From Pseudomonadota bacterium (GTDB lineage Bacteria; Pseudomonadota; Alphaproteobacteria; Reyranellales; Reyranellaceae): a stretch of 20,756 nucleotides of DNA. Under the pieces are notes generated by a model. It was not told the DNA's origin, searched no databases, and saw only the letters and a list, made by a program, of their open reading frames with translations. Positions 1-7,631 of the stretch are shown piece after piece. Positions within the stretch are counted from its first letter, which is position 1. Every line of letters starts with the position of its first letter. The stretch lies in NCBI GenBank assembly GCA_023386865.1, contig JAEWIV010000412.1, forward strand, positions 1-20,756, in the 5' to 3' direction. A program made the position numbers and the translations under genes.

Positions 1-1038
1 ATGGTCGATCCGCAGACCTCGACGGTGCTGCTGTTCAAGGATGCCGACAAGCCGATGCATCCCTCGTCGATGGCGAAGATGATGACGATCTACATCGCCT
101 TCGAGGAGATCAATGCCGGCCGCCTGAAGCTCGATACCCGCTTCCGCGTCAGCGAACGGGCGCGCAACATGGGTGGCTCGCGCATGTTCGTCGAGCTCGG
201 CAGCGAGGTCAGCGTCGAGGACCTGATCAAGGGCATGATCGTGCTGTCGGGCAACGATGCCTGCGTGGTCATGGCGGAAGGGCTTTCGGGCAACGAGGAC
301 AGCTTTGCCGAGCGCATGACGGCAAAGGCACGCGAGCTCGGCATGACGGGCACGGTGTTCAAGAATTCGTCGGGCTGGCCGGCGGATGGGCAGTGGACGA
401 CGGCGCGCGACCTCGCGGTCCTGTCGTGGCGCACCATCGACGACTTCCCCAAGCTCTACCGCTACTACGCCGATCAGAATTGGACCTACAACAACATCAA
501 GCAGGACAACCGCAACCGGCTGCTGAGGACGGTTCCGGGCACCGACGGGCTCAAGACCGGCCATACGGAAGAGGGGGGGTACGGGCAAGCGACCTCGTCC
601 ATCCGCGACGGCCGCCGGCTGATCCTGGTCGTCAACGGCATGACCTCGATGGCCGAGCGCGCGCAGGAGACGGCACGGCTGATGGAATGGGGCTTCCGTG
701 AATCGACCAACACCACGGTGTTCCGCGCCGGCGACACCGTTGCCGAGGCGCCGGTGTGGCTGGGTTCGATGGACAAGGTGCCGCTGGTCGTCGCGAAGCC
801 GGTGCAGATCACCGCGCCCACCGGCCAGACCGTGACGCCGCGCGTGATCGCCCGGTTCGACGGGCCGATCGCCGCGCCCATCGCCAAGGGCACAAAGCTC
901 GGCACCGCCGTGGTCACGCTGCCCGACAACCGCGTCGTCGAGTATCCGCTCGAGGCCGGGGCCGATGTCGAGCGGCAGGGCGTGTTCGGCCGCGTCACCA
1001 CCTTGATCCGGCACTACCTGTTCGGCTGGCTCTCGTGA
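1..1038 (+). CDS. dacC: D-alanyl-D-alanine carboxypeptidase (penicillin-binding protein 5/6 family), 5' end missing
   Basis: This is a serine D,D-carboxypeptidase that trims the terminal D-Ala from peptidoglycan pentapeptides in the periplasm. Numbering from the first in-frame codon, the three active-site motifs are present: SxxK as S23-M-A-K26, SxN as S83-G-N85 and KTG at 185-187. The last residues (VFGRVTTLIRHYLFGWL) look like the amphipathic C-terminal membrane anchor of this family. The open frame runs to base 1 and no signal peptide is visible; the first residues (VDPQTSTVLLF) match the start of the mature domain. The true start is therefore upstream of the window, and the ATG at base 1 is an internal codon. 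The symbol is approximate, since DacA, DacC and DacF paralogues cannot be told apart here. The stop overlaps the tmk start. Confidence 0.93.
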   Translation: MVDPQTSTVLLFKDADKPMHPSSMAKMMTIYIAFEEINAGRLKLDTRFRVSERARNMGGSRMFVELGSEVSVEDLIKGMIVLSGNDACVVMAEGLSGNEDSFAERMTAKARELGMTGTVFKNSSGWPADGQWTTARDLAVLSWRTIDDFPKLYRYYADQNWTYNNIKQDNRNRLLRTVPGTDGLKTGHTEEGGYGQATSSIRDGRRLILVVNGMTSMAERAQETARLMEWGFRESTNTTVFRAGDTVAEAPVWLGSMDKVPLVVAKPVQITAPTGQTVTPRVIARFDGPIAAPIAKGTKLGTAVVTLPDNRVVEYPLEAGADVERQGVFGRVTTLIRHYLFGWLS

Positions 1039-1673
1039 CGGGGCACGCCGCCGGGCGTTTCATCACTCTCGAAGGCGGCGAAGGAGCGGGCAAGTCGACC
1101 CAGATCGCGCGGCTGAAGAGCTGGCTCGAGGGCCGTGGCCATCGCGTCACCACGACGCGCGAGCCGGGCGGCTCACCGGGGGCGGAGATGATCCGCAAGC
1201 TGCTGGTCGAAGGTCCCGTCGAGCGCTGGGACGGCACGACCGAGGCGCTGCTGCATTTCGCGGCGCGGCGCGAGCATCTGCGCTCGACGGTGTGGCCGGC
1301 GCTCGCGCGCGGCGACTGGGTGGTGAGCGACCGCTTCGCCGATTCGACTCTCGCCTACCAGGGCTATGGCCACGGCGTCGAGCAAGGGATCTTCGAGCAG
1401 CTCTACGCGATCGCCGTCGGCGATTTCCGGCCGGACCTCACGGTCATCCTCGACCTGCCGATCGAGATCGGGCTCAGGCGGGCGGCCGAGCGGCGCGGCT
1501 CGGAAACGCGCTACGAGAGCCTGCCGCACGACTTCCACGCCCGGGTTCACCGCGGATTCCTCGAAATCGCCGCACGGGAGCCCAAGCGCTGCGTCGTGAT
1601 CGATGCTACAGGGACGATCGATGCGATCGCCGGCGCGATCGCCGATGTAGCGAGGGACCGGCTGGGAGCCTGA
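1035..1673 (+). CDS. tmk: thymidylate kinase
   Basis: Thymidylate kinase phosphorylates dTMP to dTDP with ATP in the cytoplasm, for dTTP supply. The 212-residue product has the usual family length. The P-loop GGEGAGKST lies at about residues 14-22, the DRF motif that contacts the nucleotide at 99-101, followed by STLAYQGYG, and an arginine-rich LID segment (RRAAERRGSETRYES) comes further on. The chosen start is the GTG at 1035, which overlaps the upstream TGA in a GTGA arrangement typical of translational coupling and leaves only about eight residues before the first beta strand (RFITLEGG). holB follows after 3 bases. The tmk-holB pairing is common in bacteria and fits a shared replication-supply role. 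Confidence 0.96.
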   Translation: MTGHAAGRFITLEGGEGAGKSTQIARLKSWLEGRGHRVTTTREPGGSPGAEMIRKLLVEGPVERWDGTTEALLHFAARREHLRSTVWPALARGDWVVSDRFADSTLAYQGYGHGVEQGIFEQLYAIAVGDFRPDLTVILDLPIEIGLRRAAERRGSETRYESLPHDFHARVHRGFLEIAAREPKRCVVIDATGTIDAIAGAIADVARDRLGA

Positions 1674-1676
1674 CGG

Positions 1677-2810
1677 ATGGCGAGGAGCAAGGCGAGCGTC
1701 GACGCCAGCGAGCTCGAGAAGCTCGAATGGCCCTACGCCTGGCCGCCGCCGTGGCGGGCCGAGCGGTTGCTGGGCCACGAGGCGGCCGAGAAGACCATGC
1801 TCGCGGCCCACGAGAGCGGGCGATTGCACCATGCCTGGCTGATGGCCGGACCGCGCGGCATCGGCAAGGCGACGCTCGCCTGGCGCTTCGCGCGCTTCCT
1901 GCTGTGCGGGCAGCAGCAGGGCGGACTGTTCGGCGGCGGTGCATCGGAAGGTCTCGACGTGGCGGCCGACGCACCGGGCCGCTCGCTGGTCGATGCGCGT
2001 TCGCATCCCGACCTGTTCCACCTGCGACGCACGCTCAATCCCGACACCGGCCGCATGCGCGCCGAGATCGCCGTCGACGACGTGCGCGAGCTCGGCGCCT
2101 TCATGCACATGACGCCGGCGATGGGGCAGTGGCGCGTCGCCATCGTCGATTCGGCCGACGAGATGAACCGCAACAGCGCCAACGCGGTGCTGAAGATCCT
2201 CGAGGAGCCGCCGCCCAACGCCGTGCTGCTGATCGTGGCGCATGCGCCGGGGCGCTTGCTGCCGACCATCCGCTCGCGCTGCCGACGACTCAGCCTGCAG
2301 CCGCTCGCCGACGACATTGTCATGCGGCTGCTGGGCGATTACGCACCGGACGTGAAGGAGCAGGAGAGGGCGGCCCTGGCCCGCCTCGCCGAGGGCAGCA
2401 TCGGCCGCGCGCTGGAGCTCGCCGGCTCGGGCAGCCTGGAGCTCTACAGCGAGATGGTCGCGGTGCTGGCGACCCTGCCCGAGCTCGATATGGCGCGCCT
2501 GCACGGTTTCGCCGAGCGCTTCGCGCGACGCGGCGAAGAGGCGAACGCGGCCTGGCGCTCGCTGAATTACCTGTTCGACGGCTGGCTGAAGGGCCTGGCA
2601 CGGCAGTCGGCGCTGGGCAGCGAGGCAGCCCCCGTCGTGCCGGCGGAGCGCGGCCTGCAGGCCCGATTGCTGTCGGCGGCCAGCCTTGATCGCTGGATCG
2701 TTGCGTGGGAAAAGGCCGCCGAACTGCTGTCCGGCGCCGACAGGGTCAATCTCGACCGCAAGCAGACGGTGCTCGGCAGCTTCCTTGCCCTCCAATCGGC
2801 GATGCGCTGA
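1677..2810 (+). CDS. holB: DNA polymerase III, delta prime subunit
   Basis: The delta prime subunit is part of the clamp-loader complex that opens and loads the beta sliding clamp during replication. The 377-residue protein starts with an alphaproteobacterial-style leader (WPYAWPPPW) and then an AAA+ fold. The P-loop-like GPRGIGKAT is at residues 58-66, a Walker B-like DSADEMN follows, then the SRC motif (TIRSRCRRLSL) characteristic of clamp-loader subunits. The cysteine cluster that binds zinc between Walker A and B in E. coli delta prime is absent; a glycine-rich insert (GGLFGGGASEG) sits there before RSHPDLFHL. The ATG at 1677 lies 3 bases after the tmk stop with GGGAG upstream. metG follows after 14 bases. 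Confidence 0.93.
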   Translation: MARSKASVDASELEKLEWPYAWPPPWRAERLLGHEAAEKTMLAAHESGRLHHAWLMAGPRGIGKATLAWRFARFLLCGQQQGGLFGGGASEGLDVAADAPGRSLVDARSHPDLFHLRRTLNPDTGRMRAEIAVDDVRELGAFMHMTPAMGQWRVAIVDSADEMNRNSANAVLKILEEPPPNAVLLIVAHAPGRLLPTIRSRCRRLSLQPLADDIVMRLLGDYAPDVKEQERAALARLAEGSIGRALELAGSGSLELYSEMVAVLATLPELDMARLHGFAERFARRGEEANAAWRSLNYLFDGWLKGLARQSALGSEAAPVVPAERGLQARLLSAASLDRWIVAWEKAAELLSGADRVNLDRKQTVLGSFLALQSAMR

Positions 2811-2824
2811 AGAGTTCGGTCATC

Positions 2825-4378
2825 ATGTCGGGCCGCGGTACCTATTACGTCACCACGCCAATCTATTACGTGAACGACGTGCCCCATATCGGGCACGCCT
2901 ACACGACTCTCGCCTGCGACGTGCTCGCCCGTTTCAAGCGTCTCGACGGCTATGACGTGCATTTCCTGACGGGCACCGACGAGCACGGCCAGAAGGTCGA
3001 GAAGGCCGCCGCCGCCGCCGGGCTGGCACCGCAGGCCTTCACCGACAAGGTCAGCCAGTCGTTCCGCGACCTCGTCAGGACGATGAACTACAGCCCCGAC
3101 AACTTCATCCGCACCACCGAGAAGCGGCACTACGCGGCCTCGCAGGCGCTGTGGGACAAGCTGGTGGCCGCGGGAGACATCTATCTCGGCAAGTACGCCG
3201 GCTGGTATTCGGTGCGCGACGAGGCCTACTTCGTCGAGGGCGAGACCGAGGTCGGAACGGACGGCAAGCGCCGCGCGACGGCAAGCGGCGCGGAAGTCGA
3301 GTGGGTCGAGGAGCCGTCGTACTTCTTCAAGCTCTCGGCATGGACCGACCGCCTGCTCGATTTCTACCAGAAGAATCCGCGCTTCATCGCGCCCGAGAGC
3401 CGGCGCAACGAGGTCATGAGCTTCGTGAAGGGCGGCCTGCAGGACCTTTCGGTGTCGCGCACCAGCTTCTCGTGGGGCATCCCGGTGCCGAGCGATACCA
3501 GGCACATCATGTACGTCTGGCTGGACGCGCTCACCAACTACATCACCGAGTGCGGCTATCCGAACACCAGCGATCCGCTGTGGAAGTTCTGGCCGGCCGA
3601 CCTGCACATGGTGGGCAAGGACATCATCCGCTTCCATTGCGTGTTCTGGCCGGCCTTCCTGATGTCGGCCGGCGTGGCGCCGCCGCAGCGCGTGTTCGCG
3701 CACGGCTGGTGGACCAACGAGGGCCAGAAGATCTCCAAGTCGCTGGGCAACGTCATCGACCCGGTCGAGCTGGTGGCGACCTACGGGCTCGATCCGGTGC
3801 GCTACTTCCTGCTGCGCGAGGTGCCGTTCGGCAACGACGGCGACCTGCAGAGGCGCGCCCTGATCGGCCGGCTGAACGGCGATCTCGCCAACGCCTACGG
3901 CAATCTTTGCCAGCGCGTGCTGTCGATCGTGGCCAAGAACGTCGGCGGCAAGGTGCCGGCCAAGGGCGCGATGACCGAGGCGGACACTGCGTTGCTCGAT
4001 CGCGCGAAGGGCCTGCTCGGCACGGTGCGCAACGAGCTCGAGGAGCAGGCCTTCCATCGTGCGCTCATCGCCATGTGGGAGGTGATCGCCGACGCCAACC
4101 GCTATGTCGATGCGCAGGCGCCGTGGGCGCTCGCCAAGACCGACCCGGTGCGCCGCGACACGGTGCTGTGGGTGCTGGCCGAGACGATCCGGCGGGTGAC
4201 GCTGCTGGTGCAGCCCTTCATGCCGGATTCGGCGGGCAAGATCCTGGATCAGCTCGCCGTGCCGGCCGCGGAGAGGGCGTTCGCCGGCTACGACAAGGAA
4301 CTGGTGCCGGGCACGGCATTGCCCGCGCCGCAGGGCGTGTTCCCGCGTCATGTCGAGCCCAAGGCGGCGGCAAGCTGA
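2825..4378 (+). CDS. metG: methionyl-tRNA synthetase
   Basis: This cytoplasmic class I synthetase charges tRNA-Met. The HIGH signature is H21-I-G-H24 and the KMSKS-type loop is K302-I-S-K-S306. It is the short form of 517 residues: it has no C-terminal EMAP/Trbp-type tRNA-binding domain, and the connective peptide (KYAGWYSVRDEAYF) lacks the zinc-binding cysteine knuckles, as in many alphaproteobacterial enzymes. The frame is open 40 codons further upstream into holB, but the family N-terminus (YYVTTPIYYVNDVPHIGH) begins just after the ATG at 2825, so that start is chosen. The weak ribosome site is GAAGAG. The stop overlaps the tatD start as TGATG. Confidence 0.97.
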   Translation: MSGRGTYYVTTPIYYVNDVPHIGHAYTTLACDVLARFKRLDGYDVHFLTGTDEHGQKVEKAAAAAGLAPQAFTDKVSQSFRDLVRTMNYSPDNFIRTTEKRHYAASQALWDKLVAAGDIYLGKYAGWYSVRDEAYFVEGETEVGTDGKRRATASGAEVEWVEEPSYFFKLSAWTDRLLDFYQKNPRFIAPESRRNEVMSFVKGGLQDLSVSRTSFSWGIPVPSDTRHIMYVWLDALTNYITECGYPNTSDPLWKFWPADLHMVGKDIIRFHCVFWPAFLMSAGVAPPQRVFAHGWWTNEGQKISKSLGNVIDPVELVATYGLDPVRYFLLREVPFGNDGDLQRRALIGRLNGDLANAYGNLCQRVLSIVAKNVGGKVPAKGAMTEADTALLDRAKGLLGTVRNELEEQAFHRALIAMWEVIADANRYVDAQAPWALAKTDPVRRDTVLWVLAETIRRVTLLVQPFMPDSAGKILDQLAVPAAERAFAGYDKELVPGTALPAPQGVFPRHVEPKAAAS

Positions 4379-5181
4379 TGCTGATCGACAGCCACTGCCA
4401 TCTCGACTTCCCCGAGCTCGCCTCCGACGAGACGGGCGTGCTGGCGCGCGCCCGCACCGCCGGGGTTGCCGCCATGCTCACCATCGGCACGCGGCTCGAC
4501 CAGTTCGACAAGGTGCGGGCGATCGCCGAGCGCCACGACAATGTCTGGTGCTCGGTCGGCGTCCATCCGCACGAGGCCAAGGAGGAGGGGCAGCGCACGC
4601 CCGACCGCCTGATCGAGGCGGCGCGCCATCACAAGGTGGTCGGCATCGGCGAGACCGGGCTCGATTTCTACTACGAGCACAGCCCGCGCCAGGAACAGGC
4701 CGAGAGCTTTCGCGCCCATGTCGCGGCGGCGCGCCAGACCAGCCTGCCGCTGATCGTCCATACGCGCGACGCTGACGCCGAAACCGGCGACATCCTGGAG
4801 CAGGAGCATGCCAAGGGCGCCTTCACAGGCCTGATCCACTGCTTCAGCTCGGGGCCGGATGTGGCGCGCCGGGCGCTGGCGCTCGGCATGTACATCTCGA
4901 TCTCGGGCATCGTCACCTTCAAGGCCGCCGAGTCGCTGCGCACCATCGTGCGCGACATCCCGCTCGACCGCCTGCTGGTCGAGACGGACGCACCCTACCT
5001 TGCGCCCGTGCCGAAGCGCGGCAAGACCAACGAGCCCGCCTTCGTCGCCCACACCGCGGCCAAGGTGGCCGAGCTCAAGGGCGTTTCGATCGCCGAGCTC
5101 GAGGCCGCCACCACGGACAATTTCTTCCGGCTGTTCGCCAAGGCAAAACGTGCCGGGTTGGAGGGCACGAGGTGCGCGTGA
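4378..5181 (+). CDS. tatD: TatD family metal-dependent deoxyribonuclease
   Basis: TatD proteins are amidohydrolase-fold, metal-dependent nucleases with 3'-5' exonuclease activity in the family's studied members; the exact role here is inferred. The 267-residue product has the expected metal ligands: HxH at H6-C-H8 (DSHCHLDF), the glutamate of GIGETGLDF at E92, His in VHTRDAD at H128, His in IHCFSSG at H154, and Asp in ETDAPYLAP at D204. Length and motif order match the YcfH/TatD group, which commonly sits downstream of metG. The ATG at 4378 overlaps the metG stop by one base, and its 3' end overlaps the next gene by 10 bases, so it is part of the same transcription unit. Confidence 0.94.
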   Translation: MLIDSHCHLDFPELASDETGVLARARTAGVAAMLTIGTRLDQFDKVRAIAERHDNVWCSVGVHPHEAKEEGQRTPDRLIEAARHHKVVGIGETGLDFYYEHSPRQEQAESFRAHVAAARQTSLPLIVHTRDADAETGDILEQEHAKGAFTGLIHCFSSGPDVARRALALGMYISISGIVTFKAAESLRTIVRDIPLDRLLVETDAPYLAPVPKRGKTNEPAFVAHTAAKVAELKGVSIAELEAATTDNFFRLFAKAKRAGLEGTRCA

Positions 5182-5948
5182 CGATCCTGGGGTGCGGCAC
5201 GTCCGGTGGCGTACCAAGGGTAGGGGGCAAGGGCGGCGACGGCGAATGGGGCGCCGCCAGGCCCGGCGACCCGCGCAACCGCAGGCGGCGCTGCTCCATC
5301 CTGGTGCAGGATCAGGGCAAGACCGTTCTGATCGACACCTCGCCCGACCTGCGTTCGCAGCTCCTGGATGCGCGCGTCGAGCGCATCGACGCCGTGCTGT
5401 GGACCCATGAGCATGCCGACCAGGTCCACGGCATCGACGACGTGCGGCCCTATATGCTGCGCCAGGGGCCGATCGAGGCGTGGTCGGACGACCGCACCTA
5501 CCGGATCCTGCTGCAGCGCTTCGGCTACTGCTTCGCGGCCGAGGACGGCTTCTACAATCCGATCTACCGCCACCACCGCATCGACGGGCCGTTCGTCGCC
5601 GCCGGGCTGCCGGTCCGGCCATTCGTCCAGGACCACGGCATCGCCACCTCGCTCGGCTTCCGCTTCGGGCCGTTCGCCTACGCCAACGACTGCGTGACCT
5701 TGTCCGACGCCGCCCTGGAAACCATGGCGGGGGTCGAGGTGCTGGTGGTCGACGCCATGCGCTACCGCCCGCATCCGACCCATGCCCATCTCGACCGCGC
5801 CCTCGAATGGATCGAGCGCATCGCGCCGAAGCGGGCTTTTTTGACCAATCTCCACGTCGATATGGACTATGCTGAGGTCGATCGACTGACGCCGGCCCAT
5901 GTCCAGCCGTGCCACGATGGGCTGGTCATCGAAGTGAATGGAGAATAG
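5172..5948 (+). CDS. MBL-fold metallohydrolase (PhnP-like)
   Basis: This is a metallo-beta-lactamase-fold hydrolase of 258 residues, of the kind usually found after tatD in alphaproteobacteria and annotated as PhnP-like or phosphodiesterase-like. The substrate is unknown. The N-terminus (VTILGCGTSGGVP) is the family hallmark. The metal motif reads T-H79-E-H81-A-D83-Q84-V-H-G-I-D-D, so the last histidine of the usual HxHxDH is glutamine here. Later candidate ligands are the His in FVQDHG, the Asp in VVDAMRY and residues near PTHAHLD and TNLHVDMDY. The GTG at 5172 is chosen because it gives the conserved N-terminus; it lies inside the tatD 3' end. An RNA-phosphonate role is not supported, since no phn genes are nearby. 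Confidence 0.88.
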   Translation: MRVTILGCGTSGGVPRVGGKGGDGEWGAARPGDPRNRRRRCSILVQDQGKTVLIDTSPDLRSQLLDARVERIDAVLWTHEHADQVHGIDDVRPYMLRQGPIEAWSDDRTYRILLQRFGYCFAAEDGFYNPIYRHHRIDGPFVAAGLPVRPFVQDHGIATSLGFRFGPFAYANDCVTLSDAALETMAGVEVLVVDAMRYRPHPTHAHLDRALEWIERIAPKRAFLTNLHVDMDYAEVDRLTPAHVQPCHDGLVIEVNGE

Positions 5949-5954
5949 TCCATT
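5937..5954 (+). other. short inverted repeat around the stop of the metallohydrolase gene
   Basis: AATGGA (5937-5942) and TCCATT (5949-5954) are perfect inverted 6-bp arms with a 6-base loop that contains the TAG stop codon. No T-tract follows (ATTATCAG), so it is a poor candidate for an intrinsic terminator. It could be a weak attenuating hairpin or chance. Confidence 0.25.
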
Positions 5955-5966
5955 ATTATCAGACGA

Positions 5967-6668
5967 TTGAGAAAAATTCCTCACCTGGTACGCGAAGGAA
6001 GACAAAAGGAGTCCGGCCGCCGGTTGTTCCTGTTGGCCGGCGTGGCGGCCAGTCTGGCCGGGCTTCCAGCCGCCGCCGCCGACCTCGATGCCGGCGGGCT
6101 GACCTTCCGGGACTTCGCGATCAACGACAACGGCGCCAGCTTCAATCGCGGCGTCGATCCCATCATCGCAGGCGGTCCCAACCAGGTGTCGTCGCGGGTC
6201 GCCGCGGTCGACAGCGCCCAAGGCCTGGCGCGGGTCCAGTTCGGCTCGATCAAGGTCGAGCTGGCGCTGCCGCTGGGTTGGCAGGCGACCGAGGACTGGG
6301 AGCGGGGCGTCGCCTACAGCGGCGACAAGCGGTACCGCGTGATCATCTGGCGGGTCGACTTCGCCTTCGAGGGCGTCAAGGACGCCGAGCACTATGCCGC
6401 CACCAAGAGCGGCTCGATCCAGGCGCGCCGGCCAAGCGTCCGCGCCCAGGCCCGCAAGCTCGGCGACGGCACCTTCCTGATCGTCTACGAGAACGTGCCG
6501 CGAGCCCAAGGCGACAGCGAGCCGCGTACCGTGTTCGACCTGGTGATCCAGCGGCCCGGCAATCCCAAGGAGGGTATCCTGCTGACGCTGGGTGTGCCGA
6601 CCAGCGACGCCGCCCGCGGTTTCAAGCTAATGGCTCTTTTAAAGCAAAATATGCGTATTACCTGGTAG
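5967..6668 (+). CDS. exported protein of unknown function with Tat-like signal
   Basis: I do not recognise this family. The 233-residue product begins with a basic region, then SGRRLFLLAG (residues 16-25), which resembles the twin-arginine consensus, a hydrophobic stretch, and an Ala-rich cleavage region ending about residue 38 before DLDAGGLTFRDF. The mature part looks like a small soluble beta-rich domain (RVQFGSIKVELALPLGWQ, YRVIIWRVDFAFEG) with no cysteines or membrane helices. The start is uncertain: TTG at 5967 keeps the twin arginines but has no ribosome site, while a good AAAGGAG at 6005-6011 points to TTG at 6024, which would remove them. Codon choice becomes AT-rich over the last 14 codons (CTA, TTA, AAA-like), unlike the rest. 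It lies 18 bases after the metallohydrolase gene, but shared function is not evident. Confidence 0.72.
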   Translation: MRKIPHLVREGRQKESGRRLFLLAGVAASLAGLPAAAADLDAGGLTFRDFAINDNGASFNRGVDPIIAGGPNQVSSRVAAVDSAQGLARVQFGSIKVELALPLGWQATEDWERGVAYSGDKRYRVIIWRVDFAFEGVKDAEHYAATKSGSIQARRPSVRAQARKLGDGTFLIVYENVPRAQGDSEPRTVFDLVIQRPGNPKEGILLTLGVPTSDAARGFKLMALLKQNMRITW

Positions 6669-6676
6669 TCGACTGA

Positions 6677-6723
6677 TAATATTGTATATATAATATTTGT
6701 CATAATATATATTATACGATAAT
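6677..6723 (+). promoter_or_regulatory. AT-rich dyad region and probable mazG promoter
   Basis: Only 5 of these 47 bases are G or C, in a window otherwise strongly GC-rich. A perfect TATAAT lies at 6689-6694; the matching -35 position (TAGTCG, 6666-6671) is weak. Two symmetric elements sit side by side: a perfect 14-bp palindrome ATAATATATATTAT (6702-6715) and an imperfect one, ATATT...AATAT, at 6679-6696. Transcription from the TATAAT would begin near 6701 and give about a 43-base leader to mazG. The location before mazG makes a promoter with an operator or bending site plausible, but no regulator is identified. Confidence 0.5.
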
Positions 6724-6743
6724 CAGAGTTGGGATTGAGCGTC

Positions 6744-7568
6744 ATGACCTCCGAACGCCCGACGGCGCAGTCGCTGCCCCGCGAGCCGCTGGCCCGCCTG
6801 CTTGCCGTCATGGCCTGGCTGCGCGACCGCCGGCACGGCTGCCCCTGGGACATCGACCAGACCTTCCGAACCATCGCCCCGTACACCATCGAGGAAGCCT
6901 ACGAGGTGGCCGACGCCATCGAGCGCGACGATCTCCCGGCGCTCAAGGAGGAGCTCGGCGACCTGCTGCTGCAGGTCGTCTACCACGCCCAGATGGCGAG
7001 CGAGGCCGGCGCCTTCGGCTTCACCGAGGTGGCCGAGGCCGTGGCCGACAAGATGGTCGACCGGCATCCCCATGTGTTCGGCGACGCCAAGATCGACACG
7101 GCCGAAGCCCAAACCGTGTCTTGGGAGGCCCGCAAGGCGGCCGAGCGGGCGGCCAAGGGCGTGGAGCCGGCCGGGACGCTGGACGGGGTGGCGCGAGCCC
7201 TCCCCGCCCTGTTGCGGGCCGAGAAGATCCAGAAGCGCGCCGCCCGGGTCGGCTTCGACTGGAAGAAGACCGGACCGGTGATCGACAAGATCGAGGAGGA
7301 ACTGGGCGAGCTTCGCCGCGAGTTGACGGCAGCAACGGTCGACCAGGCGCGCCTGACCGACGAGCTGGGCGACGTCCTGTTCGCCGTCGCCAACCTCGCG
7401 CGCCATTGCAAGGTCGACCCCGAGGCAGCCCTGCGCGCCACCAACGACAAGTTCGAACGCCGCTTCCGCCATATCGAAAAGCGCCTGGCCGAAACCGGCC
7501 GCAAGCCTGCGGACGCCAGCCTCGCGGAAATGGAAGCGCTCTGGCAGGAGGCCAAGACGCGGACCTGA
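6744..7568 (+). CDS. mazG: nucleoside triphosphate pyrophosphohydrolase MazG
   Basis: MazG hydrolyses nucleoside triphosphates to monophosphates and pyrophosphate, a housecleaning activity that in E. coli also lowers ppGpp effects. The 274-residue protein has the two tandem MazG domains of the full-length enzyme. In the first are CPWD (33-36), the EEAYE helix (50-54) and EELGDLLLQV (69-78). In the second are EEELGELRREL and DELGDVLFAVANLARH, the metal-binding ExxE and ExxD type motifs. ATG 6744 is preferred over TTG 6729 because GGGA lies 9 bases upstream and the family start is reached soon after. No mazEF toxin genes are adjacent. In related genomes mazG is often close to hflX; here it converges on that cluster. 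Confidence 0.95.
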   Translation: MTSERPTAQSLPREPLARLLAVMAWLRDRRHGCPWDIDQTFRTIAPYTIEEAYEVADAIERDDLPALKEELGDLLLQVVYHAQMASEAGAFGFTEVAEAVADKMVDRHPHVFGDAKIDTAEAQTVSWEARKAAERAAKGVEPAGTLDGVARALPALLRAEKIQKRAARVGFDWKKTGPVIDKIEEELGELRRELTAATVDQARLTDELGDVLFAVANLARHCKVDPEAALRATNDKFERRFRHIEKRLAETGRKPADASLAEMEALWQEAKTRT

Positions 7569-7631
7569 TCATGGGACCGCGGGCCTCCAGGCCGGCCTCT
7601 GGTCATCCTGGGACGACAGATCCCGCGAGAC
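7569..7631. other. spacer between convergent genes with GC-rich inverted repeats
   Basis: This 63-bp gap separates the 3' ends of mazG and the phosphatase gene. It holds GGCCT-CC-AGGCC (7582-7593), the overlapping 10-bp palindrome AGGCCGGCCT (7589-7598), and a longer-range pair CGCGGG (7578-7583) with CCCGCG (7622-7627). No T-tract follows on either strand, so an intrinsic terminator is not demonstrated, though structured RNA that helps both transcripts end is possible. Confidence 0.3.

Noticed and set aside
573..579. Run of seven G bases in the carboxypeptidase gene, a possible frameshift
   Set aside because: The frame carries family-like sequence on both sides (KTG just before, RRLILVVNGM just after), so the reading is continuous.
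5949..5966. tRNA or small RNA gene in the gap after the metallohydrolase
   Set aside because: Only 18 bases lie between the genes and no cloverleaf or terminator structure is present.
1173..6509. Series of long minus-strand open frames opposite tmk, holB, metG, tatD and the metallohydrolase
   Set aside because: Each overlaps a gene with intact catalytic motifs on the plus strand; the translations are low-complexity shadows.
6744..7568. mazG as part of a toxin-antitoxin system
   Set aside because: No MazE or MazF-like gene is adjacent; the gene is the ordinary two-domain housekeeping pyrophosphohydrolase.
7569..7631. Bidirectional intrinsic terminator between mazG and the phosphatase gene
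   Set aside because: Inverted repeats are present but loops are too small or arms too distant, and no T-tract follows on either strand.
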